NCBI RefSeq assembly: GCF_017353255.1
Contig: NZ_JAFMYU010000007.1
Span: 186,001 to 250,000, forward strand
DNA from: Fibrella aquatilis
Lineage (GTDB): Bacteria > Bacteroidota > Bacteroidia > Cytophagales > Spirosomataceae
Direction of reading: 5' to 3'
DNA: 64,000 bases
Under the pieces are notes generated by a model, which ran no database searches, had not been told where the DNA came from, and saw only the letters and a list, made by a program, of their open reading frames with translations. Positions 32,630 to 41,632 of the stretch are shown here, in pieces (the stretch's first letter is position 1; every line of letters begins with the position of its first letter). Position numbers and translations under genes: made by a program.

Positions 32630-35032
32630 TTGAATCCCTTCTGGCTTACCGATTCGCGGCAGGTGCTTGTGCCTGCGCAGAGTGTTTTCTTCGCTATTCG
32701 CGGCGATCACCACGATGGGCACCGGTACATTGGTGATCTCTATGCCCAGGGTGTGCGGCAGTTTGTGGTCGACCGGCCCGTAGCAGAGGCGACACAGTAT
32801 ACTGATGCTCAGTTTATTACCGTGCCAAATGTGCTGGCGTTTATGCAGCAGGAGGCGGCGCGGCACCGGCAACAGTTCCGTATTCCGGTGGTGGGCATTA
32901 CGGGCAGCAACGGCAAAACGATTGTGAAAGAATGGCTGGCCCAACTGCTGAGTGGCGGTTCGCCCCAGCCCGATTTTGTGGTGGTGCGGTCGCCCAAGAG
33001 CTATAACTCGCAGGTGGGGGTCCCCTTGTCGGTGCATCAGCTCACGTCGGCCCACACCATCGGCGTGTTTGAAGCGGGCATTTCTAAACCCCAGGAGATG
33101 GCGGCGCTGGAAGCTATTATCCAGCCCACTATTGGCATCCTGACCAACATTGGCACGGCCCACGATGAGGGGTTTAAGACCCTGCGGCAGAAGGTAGCCG
33201 AGAAACTTAGGTTGTTCACGCGGGTGAAGACATTGATCTATTGCCTTGATAACGAAGTGGTTGCCAGCGAGGTAGCCATTATGTTGCGGGCCGTGAATCC
33301 ATCCGCAACTTACCTAGGCTGGTCGGCGCAGGAGCATCCGGAGGCCGCTTTCTGGACCCGCATAAACGGTGATCAACTCACGCTGACGCGCCGCGCCGAC
33401 AGCCGGACGTGGACCATTCAGACTCCCTTTACCGACGCTGCCTCTGTCGAGAACCTGACCCACGCCCTGCTCACGCTGTTGTCGCTGAAAGACGTGGCCA
33501 CCGACGACCTGAACGGGCGCGTGGCCCGGCTGCGCCCGGTGCAGATGCGGCTGGAGTTGAAGCAGGGTATCAACCGCTGCGTACTCATCGACGACTCGTA
33601 CAACAACGACGTGGCGGGGCTACGGCTGGCGCTCGATTTTCAGAAGCAGCAAAGCAGCCGCCTGCCTAAAACGGTGATCCTCTCAGACGTGCTGCAATCG
33701 GGACAGGACGAGGCCGATCTGTACGCGTTTATTGGGGCGCTGCTGGCCGAACAGGGCGTTTCGCAGGTGATTGGCATTGGCCCCGTCATTAGCCGGAATA
33801 GGCGTTTTTTCGCCGAAAATGCCCGTTTTTACCCCGATACAGACACGTTCCTGTCCCAATTTTCGACCGATTGGTTTCAAGAGAGCGTCGTGTTGATTAA
33901 GGGCGCGCGGGCGTTTTCATTTGAACGAATCGTGAACCGGTTGCAGGAAAAAGTACACGGCACGGTGCTCCACATCGACCTCGACGCGCTGACGCACAAC
34001 CTGAATTATTACCGCGAAAAAGTAGGCCCGCAAACGCGCCTGATGGTGATGGTGAAGGCCTTCGCCTATGGTAGCGGCAGTGCCGAAGTAGCCCGCCTGC
34101 TTCAGTTTCACCGCGTTGATTACCTCGCCGTGGCCTACGCCGACGAGGGCGTTTTTCTGCGGCAGCAGGGCATCACGCTCCCGATCATGGTGATGAATCC
34201 CGCCCCCGAAACCTTCCAGACGCTGATTGACAACCACTTAGAGCCGGAAATGTATAGTATGGCGTTGTTGACCGAGTGGGGTGGGGGTGCAATCCATCTA
34301 AAAATCGACACCGGCATGCACCGGCTGGGATTTTTGCCGGAGGAGATACCTGCCGTGATCGAGTATCTGAAGCAGCACCCGGCGTGTCGGATAGCCACGG
34401 TGTTTAGTCATCTGGTGGGTGCCGACGAAGCCCGATTTAATGAATTCTCGCGGCAGCAGGCCGAGGCATTTGCGCAGGCGGTGGCCATGCTGGAGGCCGG
34501 GTTGGGGTATCGGCCGGTGCGGCACCTGCTTAACTCGGCGGGCATCGTGCGCTTTCCCGAATACACCCTCGACATGGTGCGGGTGGGTATTGGCTTGTAT
34601 GGCGTGGAAAGCAGTCAACTGGAGGCCAATCGGGTGCGCACGGTAGGTACGCTGAGCACCACCATCAGTCAGATCAAAACCGTGAAAGCAGGAGAAAGCG
34701 TGGGCTACAGCCGTAGCGGATTGCTTGAGCACGACGCCCAGATTGCCACCCTGGCCATTGGCTACGCCGACGGCTTCGACCGGCGGCTGGGGAAGGGAGT
34801 AGGGCAGGTGTGGGTAAACGGGGTGCTGTGCCCCACGGTAGGCAATGTGTGCATGGACATGGCCATGATCGACGTGACCCATGCCCCCGCCACTGAAGGA
34901 GACCGGGTAGAGATTTTCGGGCCAAACCTGCCTGTCACCACCCTGGCTCAGCAAATGAACACCATCCCCTATGAAGTGCTGACGGGCATCAGCGAACGGG
35001 TGAAACGGGTGTTTTATTCGGAGGGAGTTTAA
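32630..35032 (+). CDS. Bifunctional MurF ligase / alanine racemase
   Basis: The 800-residue fusion makes D-alanine and joins D-Ala-D-Ala to the UDP-MurNAc tripeptide. Residues 1-450 are MurF: TDSRQV at 7-12, P-loop GITGSNGKT (89-97), LIDDSYNND. Residues 450-800 are alanine racemase: LHIDLDALTHN, the PLP lysine in VMVKAFAYG (K476), and VGYSRSG near the catalytic tyrosine. The only available start is TTG at 32630; an in-frame stop lies three codons upstream at 32621. MurF proteins usually have about 20-25 residues before the TDSR-like motif; here there are six. The missing part would fall in the palindrome just upstream. Confidence 0.95.
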   Translation: MNPFWLTDSRQVLVPAQSVFFAIRGDHHDGHRYIGDLYAQGVRQFVVDRPVAEATQYTDAQFITVPNVLAFMQQEAARHRQQFRIPVVGITGSNGKTIVKEWLAQLLSGGSPQPDFVVVRSPKSYNSQVGVPLSVHQLTSAHTIGVFEAGISKPQEMAALEAIIQPTIGILTNIGTAHDEGFKTLRQKVAEKLRLFTRVKTLIYCLDNEVVASEVAIMLRAVNPSATYLGWSAQEHPEAAFWTRINGDQLTLTRRADSRTWTIQTPFTDAASVENLTHALLTLLSLKDVATDDLNGRVARLRPVQMRLELKQGINRCVLIDDSYNNDVAGLRLALDFQKQQSSRLPKTVILSDVLQSGQDEADLYAFIGALLAEQGVSQVIGIGPVISRNRRFFAENARFYPDTDTFLSQFSTDWFQESVVLIKGARAFSFERIVNRLQEKVHGTVLHIDLDALTHNLNYYREKVGPQTRLMVMVKAFAYGSGSAEVARLLQFHRVDYLAVAYADEGVFLRQQGITLPIMVMNPAPETFQTLIDNHLEPEMYSMALLTEWGGGAIHLKIDTGMHRLGFLPEEIPAVIEYLKQHPACRIATVFSHLVGADEARFNEFSRQQAEAFAQAVAMLEAGLGYRPVRHLLNSAGIVRFPEYTLDMVRVGIGLYGVESSQLEANRVRTVGTLSTTISQIKTVKAGESVGYSRSGLLEHDAQIATLAIGYADGFDRRLGKGVGQVWVNGVLCPTVGNVCMDMAMIDVTHAPATEGDRVEIFGPNLPVTTLAQQMNTIPYEVLTGISERVKRVFYSEGV

Positions 35033-35034
35033 AG

Positions 35035-35141
35035 TTTAATGTCCAAGGTCCAAACGGTCCGCCGTCGCGGTTGCTTCGCGCTCAGCCTAACCGCACGCGA
35101 AGCAACCGCGACGGCGGACCGTTTGGACCTTAGACATTAAA
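35035..35141. repeat. Composite palindrome, 'TTTAATGTCCAAGG' family
   Basis: Arms of 46 bp (35035-35080 and 35096-35141) differ at one base, with a 15-nt loop. The inner module GGTTGCTTCGCG is shared in part with 31274-31420. It separates convergent murF-alr and trxA. Confidence 0.92.
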
Positions 35142-35153
35142 CCTTAAACCAAG

Positions 35154-35492
35154 TTACGCCTGCACCAACTGGGCTTTCAATTTTTGTTCGAGCACCGATT
35201 TGGGTACGGCACCGATCACTTTATCGACCATCTGGCCATTTTTGAAGACCATCAGGGTGGGGATGCTGCGGATGCCGAATTGACCGGGTACCTGTGAGTT
35301 CTGGTCAACGTCCATTTTGGCTACCACGGCCTGACCTTCATATTCGGCGGCCAATTGTTCCACCACGGGGCCAATCATTTTACAGGGGCCGCACCACTCC
35401 GCCCAGAAGTCAACCAACACGGGAATATCTGAGTTGATGAGGTCGTTGAAGTTCGCGTCGGTGGCTTCAATAGCATGTGTTCCTGCTGCCAT
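35154..35492 (-). CDS. trxA: Thioredoxin
   Basis: The 112-residue protein has the thioredoxin active site WAEWCGPCKM (Cys pair about 33-36), the buried Asp segment VLVDFWA and the cis-proline region RSIPTLMVF. It reduces protein disulfides in the cytoplasm. Length is typical (about 105-110). The ATG at 35490-35492 has no clear promoter box; a palindrome (35593-35729) lies upstream. Confidence 0.97.
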   Translation of the reverse strand: MAAGTHAIEATDANFNDLINSDIPVLVDFWAEWCGPCKMIGPVVEQLAAEYEGQAVVAKMDVDQNSQVPGQFGIRSIPTLMVFKNGQMVDKVIGAVPKSVLEQKLKAQLVQA

Positions 35493-35592
35493 AATCGTAC
35501 GTTGTTTATGTCGTTTTTAGTATTCGATTCACTGCCATAAACCCATCGTAAGACCTTTAGTTCCTTGAATAAAAGAGGTGAGAGGCAAGAGA

Positions 35593-35729
35593 CAAGAAGC
35601 AAGAGGTAAGAGGTAAGGGACAGGAAGCAACAGGATTTTATAGTCCAGACTACGCGCTGTAAATGCCTAACGCACGAGCCATAAAAACCTGTTGCTTCCT
35701 GCCTCTTACCTCTTGTCTCTTGCTTCTTG
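35593..35729. repeat. Composite palindrome, 'CAAGAAGCAAGAGG' family
   Basis: Arms of 49 bp (35593-35641 and 35681-35729) are imperfect, mainly by shifts of the AAGAGGTAAGAGGTAAG words. The inner word GGAAGCAACAGG is conserved. The loop contains CTACGC and TAACGC, near matches to the loop motif of other elements. It lies between the TauE/SafE gene and trxA. Confidence 0.85.
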
Positions 35730-35747
35730 TCTCTTACCTGCCCTTGC

Positions 35748-36470
35748 TCAGATCAGCAGCTTCACGCAGGCCACGGCCACGCCCAGAGCCAGCACGTAGC
35801 GCAAAACGGGTATACTAAACCGGTGGCTGCCCAGGTAGCCACCCACCAGTCCGCCCGCAAAAGCCGCCGCAATCCAGGCGTATTGTTCGGGGGCGGGGCT
35901 GTAACCTTTGGTGACCAGCCCCACCAGCCCCGATAGCGAGTTGACGAAAATAAACAGGGCCGACGTAGCTGCTGTCTGGCGAATGGTGGCCCAGTTGAAC
36001 ATCAGCAGCAACGGGCTGAGGATGATGCCCCCGCCAATGCCCAGCATACCTGACAGCAGCCCCACTGCCCCGCCCACCAGCAGCCCAACCCCCAGCGGAA
36101 TAGGCTTTTGGGTTTCCTCAGTAGCCTTGGCCGACCAGACTAGGCGCACGATCAGCAACAGCAAAGCGGCGGCCAGCAGTTGTTTGTAGAGGGTATCGGA
36201 CAGCGGGATGCGGGCACCCACAAAGGCCAGCGGCACGCTGCTGATAGCAAATGGCCAGAACGTGGCCCACCGAAAATGCCCCGCCCGGTAGTACTGGAAA
36301 AACGCCACCGACGACACAAACAGGTTGAGCAGCAGGGCCGTAGGCTTGATCTGCTCTGGGGCCACACCCAGCAACGTCATGGCCACGATATAGCCACTGG
36401 CCCCACCGTGCCCCACCGAGGCATAGACCAGACCAACCAAAAAAAGCACAGGAAGTAATAGAGAGGACAT
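35748..36470 (-). CDS. TauE/SafE (TSUP) family membrane permease
   Basis: The protein, started at the ATG 36468-36470 (240 residues), has about eight transmembrane helices in two similar halves. The half-repeat motifs are VGLVYASVGHGGASGY and VGLLSGMLGIGGGIILSP, the latter being the glycine-rich signature of the family. An in-frame ATG at 36489-36491 would add seven residues. Family members export sulfite or organosulfonates or import sulfur compounds; the substrate here is unknown. Confidence 0.88.
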   Translation of the reverse strand: MSSLLLPVLFLVGLVYASVGHGGASGYIVAMTLLGVAPEQIKPTALLLNLFVSSVAFFQYYRAGHFRWATFWPFAISSVPLAFVGARIPLSDTLYKQLLAAALLLLIVRLVWSAKATEETQKPIPLGVGLLVGGAVGLLSGMLGIGGGIILSPLLLMFNWATIRQTAATSALFIFVNSLSGLVGLVTKGYSPAPEQYAWIAAAFAGGLVGGYLGSHRFSIPVLRYVLALGVAVACVKLLI

Positions 36471-36532
36471 TGGGGCGGGGGTTTTGCGCATAAAAGTAAC
36501 GTTAGTTACAGCAACATAAGAAGCTACGTTGA

Positions 36533-36625
36533 GCACCCTGGCCTGTGTCCCCATAGGCCTATTCCTGCGCAAGCCAACGCTAACCATCCGGATGCGTAAG
36601 CCTGTGGAGACACAGGCCAGGGTGC
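36533..36625. repeat. Composite palindrome with CTGTGTCTCCACAG module
   Basis: Arms of 26 bp (36533-36558 and 36600-36625) differ at two bases. The inner word matches the element at 8075-8178. The loop contains TGCGTAAGC (36593-36601). It lies between the CehA-like gene and the TauE/SafE gene. Confidence 0.88.
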
Positions 36626-36645
36626 CGCAATCAGGCTAGTGCCAG

Positions 36646-39105
36646 CTACTTCTGTCCCGCTGCTTGGAGGCGTTGCCGATACACTTGCCGGGCTGCTTCA
36701 TAGGCTTTTTCAGCGGCGGGTTTTTCGATGGCCGAAATGTGCTTGGCTTTCTGCCGCCAGCATTGATCTACCGCTTTCAGGCACCAATCGATGCTTTTGG
36801 GTTCGGCAATGGGTTTACCGCCAATCTCGATAAAAACGGGGTTGGTATGCGCCCCCGGATACACCCGTAGCGCTACCCAACTTGACCGGCTGATGGGGTA
36901 GCTGAACCGCACGTCGGTCAGTTTTCCGTCGGCCACGATCTCGGCGGTATCGACGGGGAAGCCATTGACGATCAGCTCGACTGCTACTTTTCTGGAGGTG
37001 CCCACTCTGGCTCGTTCAATGTGCCAGTATGGCTGCTGAGTAGGGTCGCGCCGGGCAATGGCTGCACCCAATGAGTCTTGGCGCTCAGGCAAATACGCCG
37101 CTGCCGTGGCCGAAATCGTGACCGTTTGTCTGCCGGTAAACGTGAGCTGACTGTTGTTGATGCCCACTTCCTGCCCGTTTACGGCGAAGTTCATCAGGTG
37201 CGCGTGCCCCTCCGATACGTAGGCGCGGCCTTTTTTGATGGCCTCTACAAACCCGTCGTAACTCAACGGGCCGTCGGTCTTGAAATAGCTGCGGGCCAGT
37301 CCCACGCGCTCGTCGAATATGCAGGGAAAGTCGGTTTCGCCACTCAGCTTTGGCCGGAACCCGCTGTTCAGACTATGGTACCACATGGTCAGTTCCCAGG
37401 TTGGTGGGGTGTCGCCGGCACTGTAGAAATCGACCACGTTTTGGGTCACGGTCACGATAAATTCGTTGGCCCCGATACCGTCCATTTTGGGCATTTCGTA
37501 ATAGGGTAGGGCTTTGGTGGGCGTCACCGGCTCCAGCCCCCAACCCGAATGCGCGTAGCCCACCGCACCGCCCTGCGCTTTGGCCCACTGCATAATGGGC
37601 AGCGTCCAGGTGGGCCAGTCCTGAATCTTTTTCGTGCCGGGGTAGTCGTCTTCTTTCAGGCGCAGCAGCACCAGATGCCCACTATCAGAGGAGGGAAACC
37701 CCGATATCTCTACGTCGTTGCGGAGGCGGTTGCGGGTGTTTGATAACGACTCATCTTTGCCCGTAAAGAAGGTTTTCTGATGATACCAGCTGGGTCCCCA
37801 CGCCAGCGACGAGCCAATATTGAGGTCTTCGCCCAGGATTTGCCGCCACATGGCCTGCGGGTTTACGCCTTCCTGAGGCATCTCGTAATGGCTGCACCCG
37901 GCGGCGTGAATGTGGTGGTCGGCGCTGTGAAAGCCCAGGCTGGCCAGGTGAATCCAGCGTGTTAGATCGAACGAAATCGTCGTAGAGTCAACGCCTTCGG
38001 GGATGGTGACCTGTTTGGCCTGAATCAGGTATTCCGGCCCCCTGGTGTAAGTGACGGTGTAGGTGCCGGGTGGCAAAAACACGTGTTCGCCATCGGCTCG
38101 GTACACCTGCGGATGAAAATAGAAATCGGGATACTCGTCTGTCTCGGCCACCCGACGAGAGGGCAGCGGGTAAATGCCCGTCAAGCTTTTCTGGCCCAGA
38201 TACGCGTTGTCGATGTTGAACTCCCGCGCGTAGCCCGTCAGGCGAAAATCGGCCCGACTGCGGTCGGCGGGGTTGGCCGACGTGCGTTGAATACCGTCGG
38301 CAATGACAAACGAGGCCATAGTGGGGGTGCCGTCGTGGTCGCGCACGCGCAATACTACCTTCACCGCCGGGGCTATAGTAAACAGCACGGGCATCACGTT
38401 GCGAAAGCCAATATCCTGACTACCCTGCCCAATGTTGAAGCCAATTTGGGCCTCTCGCTGCCCTCTGTCTTTGCTATATACTTGAACTACAGCATATTCA
38501 AGCAGAAGGCCGGATAGGCTAGGCAGCAGTGGGCGATTCTTATATAGCTGTACTTCCAGAAATCGTTGGGCCACCTGTCCCGCCGAAATAGCCTTTTCTT
38601 TTTGGTCGTTGGGGTTCCACTCGAAGCGTTGAAACGGAAACTGCGCGTTTGGGCTGTCCACCTGTAGCTCGGCCGTTGCGTGGGCTTCGTTATGTACTTT
38701 CACCAGAAACGATGTCCAGCCGCCCTGCATGAGCCTGGCGGGGGCCGGGCCACGCTGTACGGTCACCCGCGCTTCGGGATTGATCGTGACCATGGCCAGG
38801 CAATACGGATCCAGAATAGCCTGAATCTGGGCAATGGTGGCCGCGGTTGGGGGTTGCTGTTGCAGGGCTTTCAGGCGGTTGGCATCTGATTCAGCCAGGG
38901 AGCTGCCCAAAAATGACAGCGCCTGTTGCAACCGGAGCGCCTGCGCCAGCAACGGCTGCGGATCTATGTTGGTAATGACCGGCAGCGCCGCTGCGGTAGC
39001 ACCCAGCCCGGTTTTGGGCATCGCATGGTCGGTATGGTGCTGACCCAGCCCCAGCATGGGCAGCAGCAGGGCGATCAGTAAGAGTAGGGTAGGGCGGGGT
39101 TTCAC
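36646..39105 (-). CDS. CehA/McbA family metallohydrolase
   Basis: The 819-residue secreted protein starts at GTG (39103-39105) with a signal peptide (LLLLIALLLPMLGLGQ). The N-terminal 380 residues are helical then beta-rich; a PHP-type metal-dependent hydrolase domain follows (about 400-680) with the metal motif HSADHHIHAAGCSHY, GYAHSGWG and GETDFPC. CehA and McbA hydrolyse carbaryl, but most relatives have unknown ester or phosphoester substrates. It is the last gene of the PhyH-GH13-esterase-CehA operon. Confidence 0.87.
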   Translation of the reverse strand: MKPRPTLLLLIALLLPMLGLGQHHTDHAMPKTGLGATAAALPVITNIDPQPLLAQALRLQQALSFLGSSLAESDANRLKALQQQPPTAATIAQIQAILDPYCLAMVTINPEARVTVQRGPAPARLMQGGWTSFLVKVHNEAHATAELQVDSPNAQFPFQRFEWNPNDQKEKAISAGQVAQRFLEVQLYKNRPLLPSLSGLLLEYAVVQVYSKDRGQREAQIGFNIGQGSQDIGFRNVMPVLFTIAPAVKVVLRVRDHDGTPTMASFVIADGIQRTSANPADRSRADFRLTGYAREFNIDNAYLGQKSLTGIYPLPSRRVAETDEYPDFYFHPQVYRADGEHVFLPPGTYTVTYTRGPEYLIQAKQVTIPEGVDSTTISFDLTRWIHLASLGFHSADHHIHAAGCSHYEMPQEGVNPQAMWRQILGEDLNIGSSLAWGPSWYHQKTFFTGKDESLSNTRNRLRNDVEISGFPSSDSGHLVLLRLKEDDYPGTKKIQDWPTWTLPIMQWAKAQGGAVGYAHSGWGLEPVTPTKALPYYEMPKMDGIGANEFIVTVTQNVVDFYSAGDTPPTWELTMWYHSLNSGFRPKLSGETDFPCIFDERVGLARSYFKTDGPLSYDGFVEAIKKGRAYVSEGHAHLMNFAVNGQEVGINNSQLTFTGRQTVTISATAAAYLPERQDSLGAAIARRDPTQQPYWHIERARVGTSRKVAVELIVNGFPVDTAEIVADGKLTDVRFSYPISRSSWVALRVYPGAHTNPVFIEIGGKPIAEPKSIDWCLKAVDQCWRQKAKHISAIEKPAAEKAYEAARQVYRQRLQAAGQK

Positions 39106-39117
39106 GGGGTTAGTGGG

Positions 39118-40044
39118 TTAAGGCTTCTTGCCCAGAAGAAATGCTAGTGGGATGGCTAATCGCTTGCGCCAGGACTGTTCGGAGTGGCTTTCGCCAGGGA
39201 AAAATCTGGTTTGCCAGTGGGTAGCCGAATAACCTTTTCGCGCCATGAGGGCGTCAATGGCGGTTTGATAGGGTTTATAAAGCGAGTCGAGGGTCTGGTC
39301 GCCGTAGTCGAAATAGAGTTTGCGGGTGTTGGCCCTGGGTAGATGCGTGGCCAGATAGTCCCGAAACTTACTTGCCACATCGGCGTCGGTGCGGTCATTG
39401 ACCAGATCGGGCATGACCAATGGCGAATGGATAGACAAACAGGCGGCCCCACCAAACACGTTGGGGTATTGGCAGAGGGCATAGGCCGATATGAGGCCGC
39501 CCATGCTGCTACCCATGATAAACGTGCTGGCGGCATCTGTCCGGGTGGAATACGCGCTGTCGATAAACGGCTTGAGTTCCGTAACCAGAAATTTCAGGTA
39601 GTTATCGGCGTTAGGAGTGCTCTTAAGTTGCTGCGTCAGGATTTTGGTTCGGGTAGGCTCCGAGATGTGGCTGATCGCCTTCTGCGGAAAGTAATCGGCA
39701 AACCGTTTTGCTGGCACATTCCAGACCGCCACCACGAGGCAGGGCCTGATTTTTTGTTTAGCCAGCAGGTTGCCCAGCGTTTCGTCTACCCCCCATTCCT
39801 GTTTGTTCCAGGTGGTGGTGCTGTCGAATAGCATTTGCCCGTCGTGCATGTACAGCACCGCGTAGTTGGTTTTTGTCGAATAGCCATCGGGTAGCCAGAC
39901 ATCTACGTGTCGGGCATCGACAAACTTCGACGGGAAATTAGCCCACCGGTTCAGGGTGCCACTCGCCACGGTTGGTTGCTGGCTATAGACGAGGTGACTT
40001 AGTAGGACCAAACAGAAAGCCAGGGCATAGGTAGTCTGGGGCAT
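39118..40044 (-). CDS. Secreted esterase (esterase D/Fes-like alpha/beta hydrolase)
   Basis: The 308-residue protein has a signal peptide (LAFCLVLLSHLVYSQ). The alpha/beta-hydrolase core shows AVLYMHDGQMLFD, the nucleophile elbow MGSSMGGLISAY (serine of GxSxG), and a late GESHSEQSW supplying the catalytic histidine. Relatives cleave ester links on sugars or siderophores. It lies 22 bp after the GH13 gene and 12 bp before the CehA-like gene, so it belongs to the same transcript and may de-esterify an acylated glucan. Confidence 0.88.
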   Translation of the reverse strand: MPQTTYALAFCLVLLSHLVYSQQPTVASGTLNRWANFPSKFVDARHVDVWLPDGYSTKTNYAVLYMHDGQMLFDSTTTWNKQEWGVDETLGNLLAKQKIRPCLVVAVWNVPAKRFADYFPQKAISHISEPTRTKILTQQLKSTPNADNYLKFLVTELKPFIDSAYSTRTDAASTFIMGSSMGGLISAYALCQYPNVFGGAACLSIHSPLVMPDLVNDRTDADVASKFRDYLATHLPRANTRKLYFDYGDQTLDSLYKPYQTAIDALMARKGYSATHWQTRFFPGESHSEQSWRKRLAIPLAFLLGKKP

Positions 40045-40066
40045 GGGTTATGATTGAGTTGGCAGT

Positions 40067-41605
40067 TTAACGGACTTCCCAAACGCCCACTTCATAGGGG
40101 GCCAGCCTAGCGCGTTGCAGGCCGATGGCCGGTCCCAGCAAGGTTTTGTAGGGCCTGCTCCGTCCGGTTAGGGTGGTTTGCTGCGGCTGGTCTGACAGAT
40201 TGACCAGCACCAGCACCCGGCTTGCTCCTGTGGTTCGGTAGAACCCATAAATAGAAGCGTTGGTGTTGTCGGCGTTTTCGTAGCGACCGGTGGCCAGGGC
40301 GGGGTTGCTTTGTTTCAGCGCAATTAGCTTTTTGTAGTAGCTGAGCAGCGAGGTTGGGCTGGCCAGTTGCTCGGCTACCGAGATGCCATCATTGGGTTTC
40401 AGCGTGCTCTGCGCCCACCATTGGCCCGTATTTTTATACCAGACCGCCATGCCCGGTCCCTCGCCCGACTTGTACCAGTCGAACGCCTGCCGCCGGGGAA
40501 TATCGTTGCCATCGGTGTTGCCAAACGAGCCGTTTCGCCCCTGCATCCCGATTTCCTGCCCGTAATAGATAGCCGGAATGCCGCCGATGAGGAGTTGTAA
40601 AGCTGCCGCTACCCGTTGTTTTCGACCATCTTTTTCCAGCGAAGCAAACCGGTCTATGTCGTGGTTTTCCAGGAAGATAAGCTGGTCCTTACCCTGGGGG
40701 CACAGCCTCAGGATGGAGTCGGCCTTGTTGATGAGCTGCTGTTTGTTGAACGAGAGCATGGCGCGTTGCAGGCCGAAGCCAAACATCCGGTCTACGCCCG
40801 CCCGCTCGAAATAATCCGTGCCGACGTCGTTCCAGTTGGCTTGCTCGGCCACGATGGTCATGGCGGGGTTTACCTGTTTCAGCCGGGTCACCAGCGGTTT
40901 CCAGAACGTAGCGAAGAGGTTGGTCAGGGCGGGTTTCTCGTCCAGGTTATCCATGGCGTGGTCGAGCCGGAACCCGTCGGCACCATCGTCGAAATTGCCG
41001 TCTTTGTTGGGGTCCAGGAAGTAAGAGAACAGCCCGACATTATAGGTCAGCACGTCCGGGTTTCGCAGATTGACGGTGGTAATGGGTATCACGGTGCCAT
41101 CGTAGCTGATGAGTTCGCGCAGGTTGAAAATCATGGTGGTGGGCTGCTGATGGGCTGCATCGTCAAATAGAATATAGTCGCTATAAGGCGATTTGAGGTT
41201 GCCCACGGCCTCTTTCCACCAGCGGTGCTTGCTGGTGACGTACTGCGTTTCCATGTCCAGGTAGATCTTCATGCCACGCCGGTGTACGTCTTTTACCAGC
41301 TTGATGTAGTCGGCCATGGTGCCGAACTCAGCATCTATTTTCTCGAAATCATTGGCGAAATAGTTGTGGTAACAGTCGGCGTCGTAGAGGGGCATCAGCA
41401 GGATCGACGTGACGCCCAGTTCCTGGAGATAATCCAGTTTCTGCCGCAGTCCGTTCAGGTCGCCTTGCGTATCGCCGTTACTGTCGTAGAAACTCCGTTG
41501 GCAAACGTGGTAAATGACCTCACCTTTTTGGGGTTTGGACAGCGATTGCTGCGCCCAACCGGTCAGGCTTGCCGTAAACAGCAGGAGGAAAATGAGGTAT
41601 TTCAT
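40067..41605 (-). CDS. Secreted GH13 (alpha-amylase family) enzyme
   Basis: The 512-residue protein has a signal peptide (FLLLFTASLTGWAQ) and a GH13 barrel. Catalytic regions II-IV are intact: GFRLDHAMD (nucleophile D215), TIVAEQAN (acid/base Glu) and FLENHDIDR (third Asp). Region I is unusual: LDMETQYVTSKH replaces the normal DxxxNH, so the usual histidine is absent. A C-terminal beta domain closes the protein. It acts on an alpha-glucan or alpha-glucoside in the periplasm or outside; exact specificity is not readable. Confidence 0.9.
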   Translation of the reverse strand: MKYLIFLLLFTASLTGWAQQSLSKPQKGEVIYHVCQRSFYDSNGDTQGDLNGLRQKLDYLQELGVTSILLMPLYDADCYHNYFANDFEKIDAEFGTMADYIKLVKDVHRRGMKIYLDMETQYVTSKHRWWKEAVGNLKSPYSDYILFDDAAHQQPTTMIFNLRELISYDGTVIPITTVNLRNPDVLTYNVGLFSYFLDPNKDGNFDDGADGFRLDHAMDNLDEKPALTNLFATFWKPLVTRLKQVNPAMTIVAEQANWNDVGTDYFERAGVDRMFGFGLQRAMLSFNKQQLINKADSILRLCPQGKDQLIFLENHDIDRFASLEKDGRKQRVAAALQLLIGGIPAIYYGQEIGMQGRNGSFGNTDGNDIPRRQAFDWYKSGEGPGMAVWYKNTGQWWAQSTLKPNDGISVAEQLASPTSLLSYYKKLIALKQSNPALATGRYENADNTNASIYGFYRTTGASRVLVLVNLSDQPQQTTLTGRSRPYKTLLGPAIGLQRARLAPYEVGVWEVR

Positions 41606-41632
41606 TTTGGTAGTGATTGATTATCAGGCACG

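Noticed and set aside
8075-36625. Insertion sequences or MITEs with target duplications
   Set aside because: I find no transposase gene and no consistent flanking direct repeats at the element edges.
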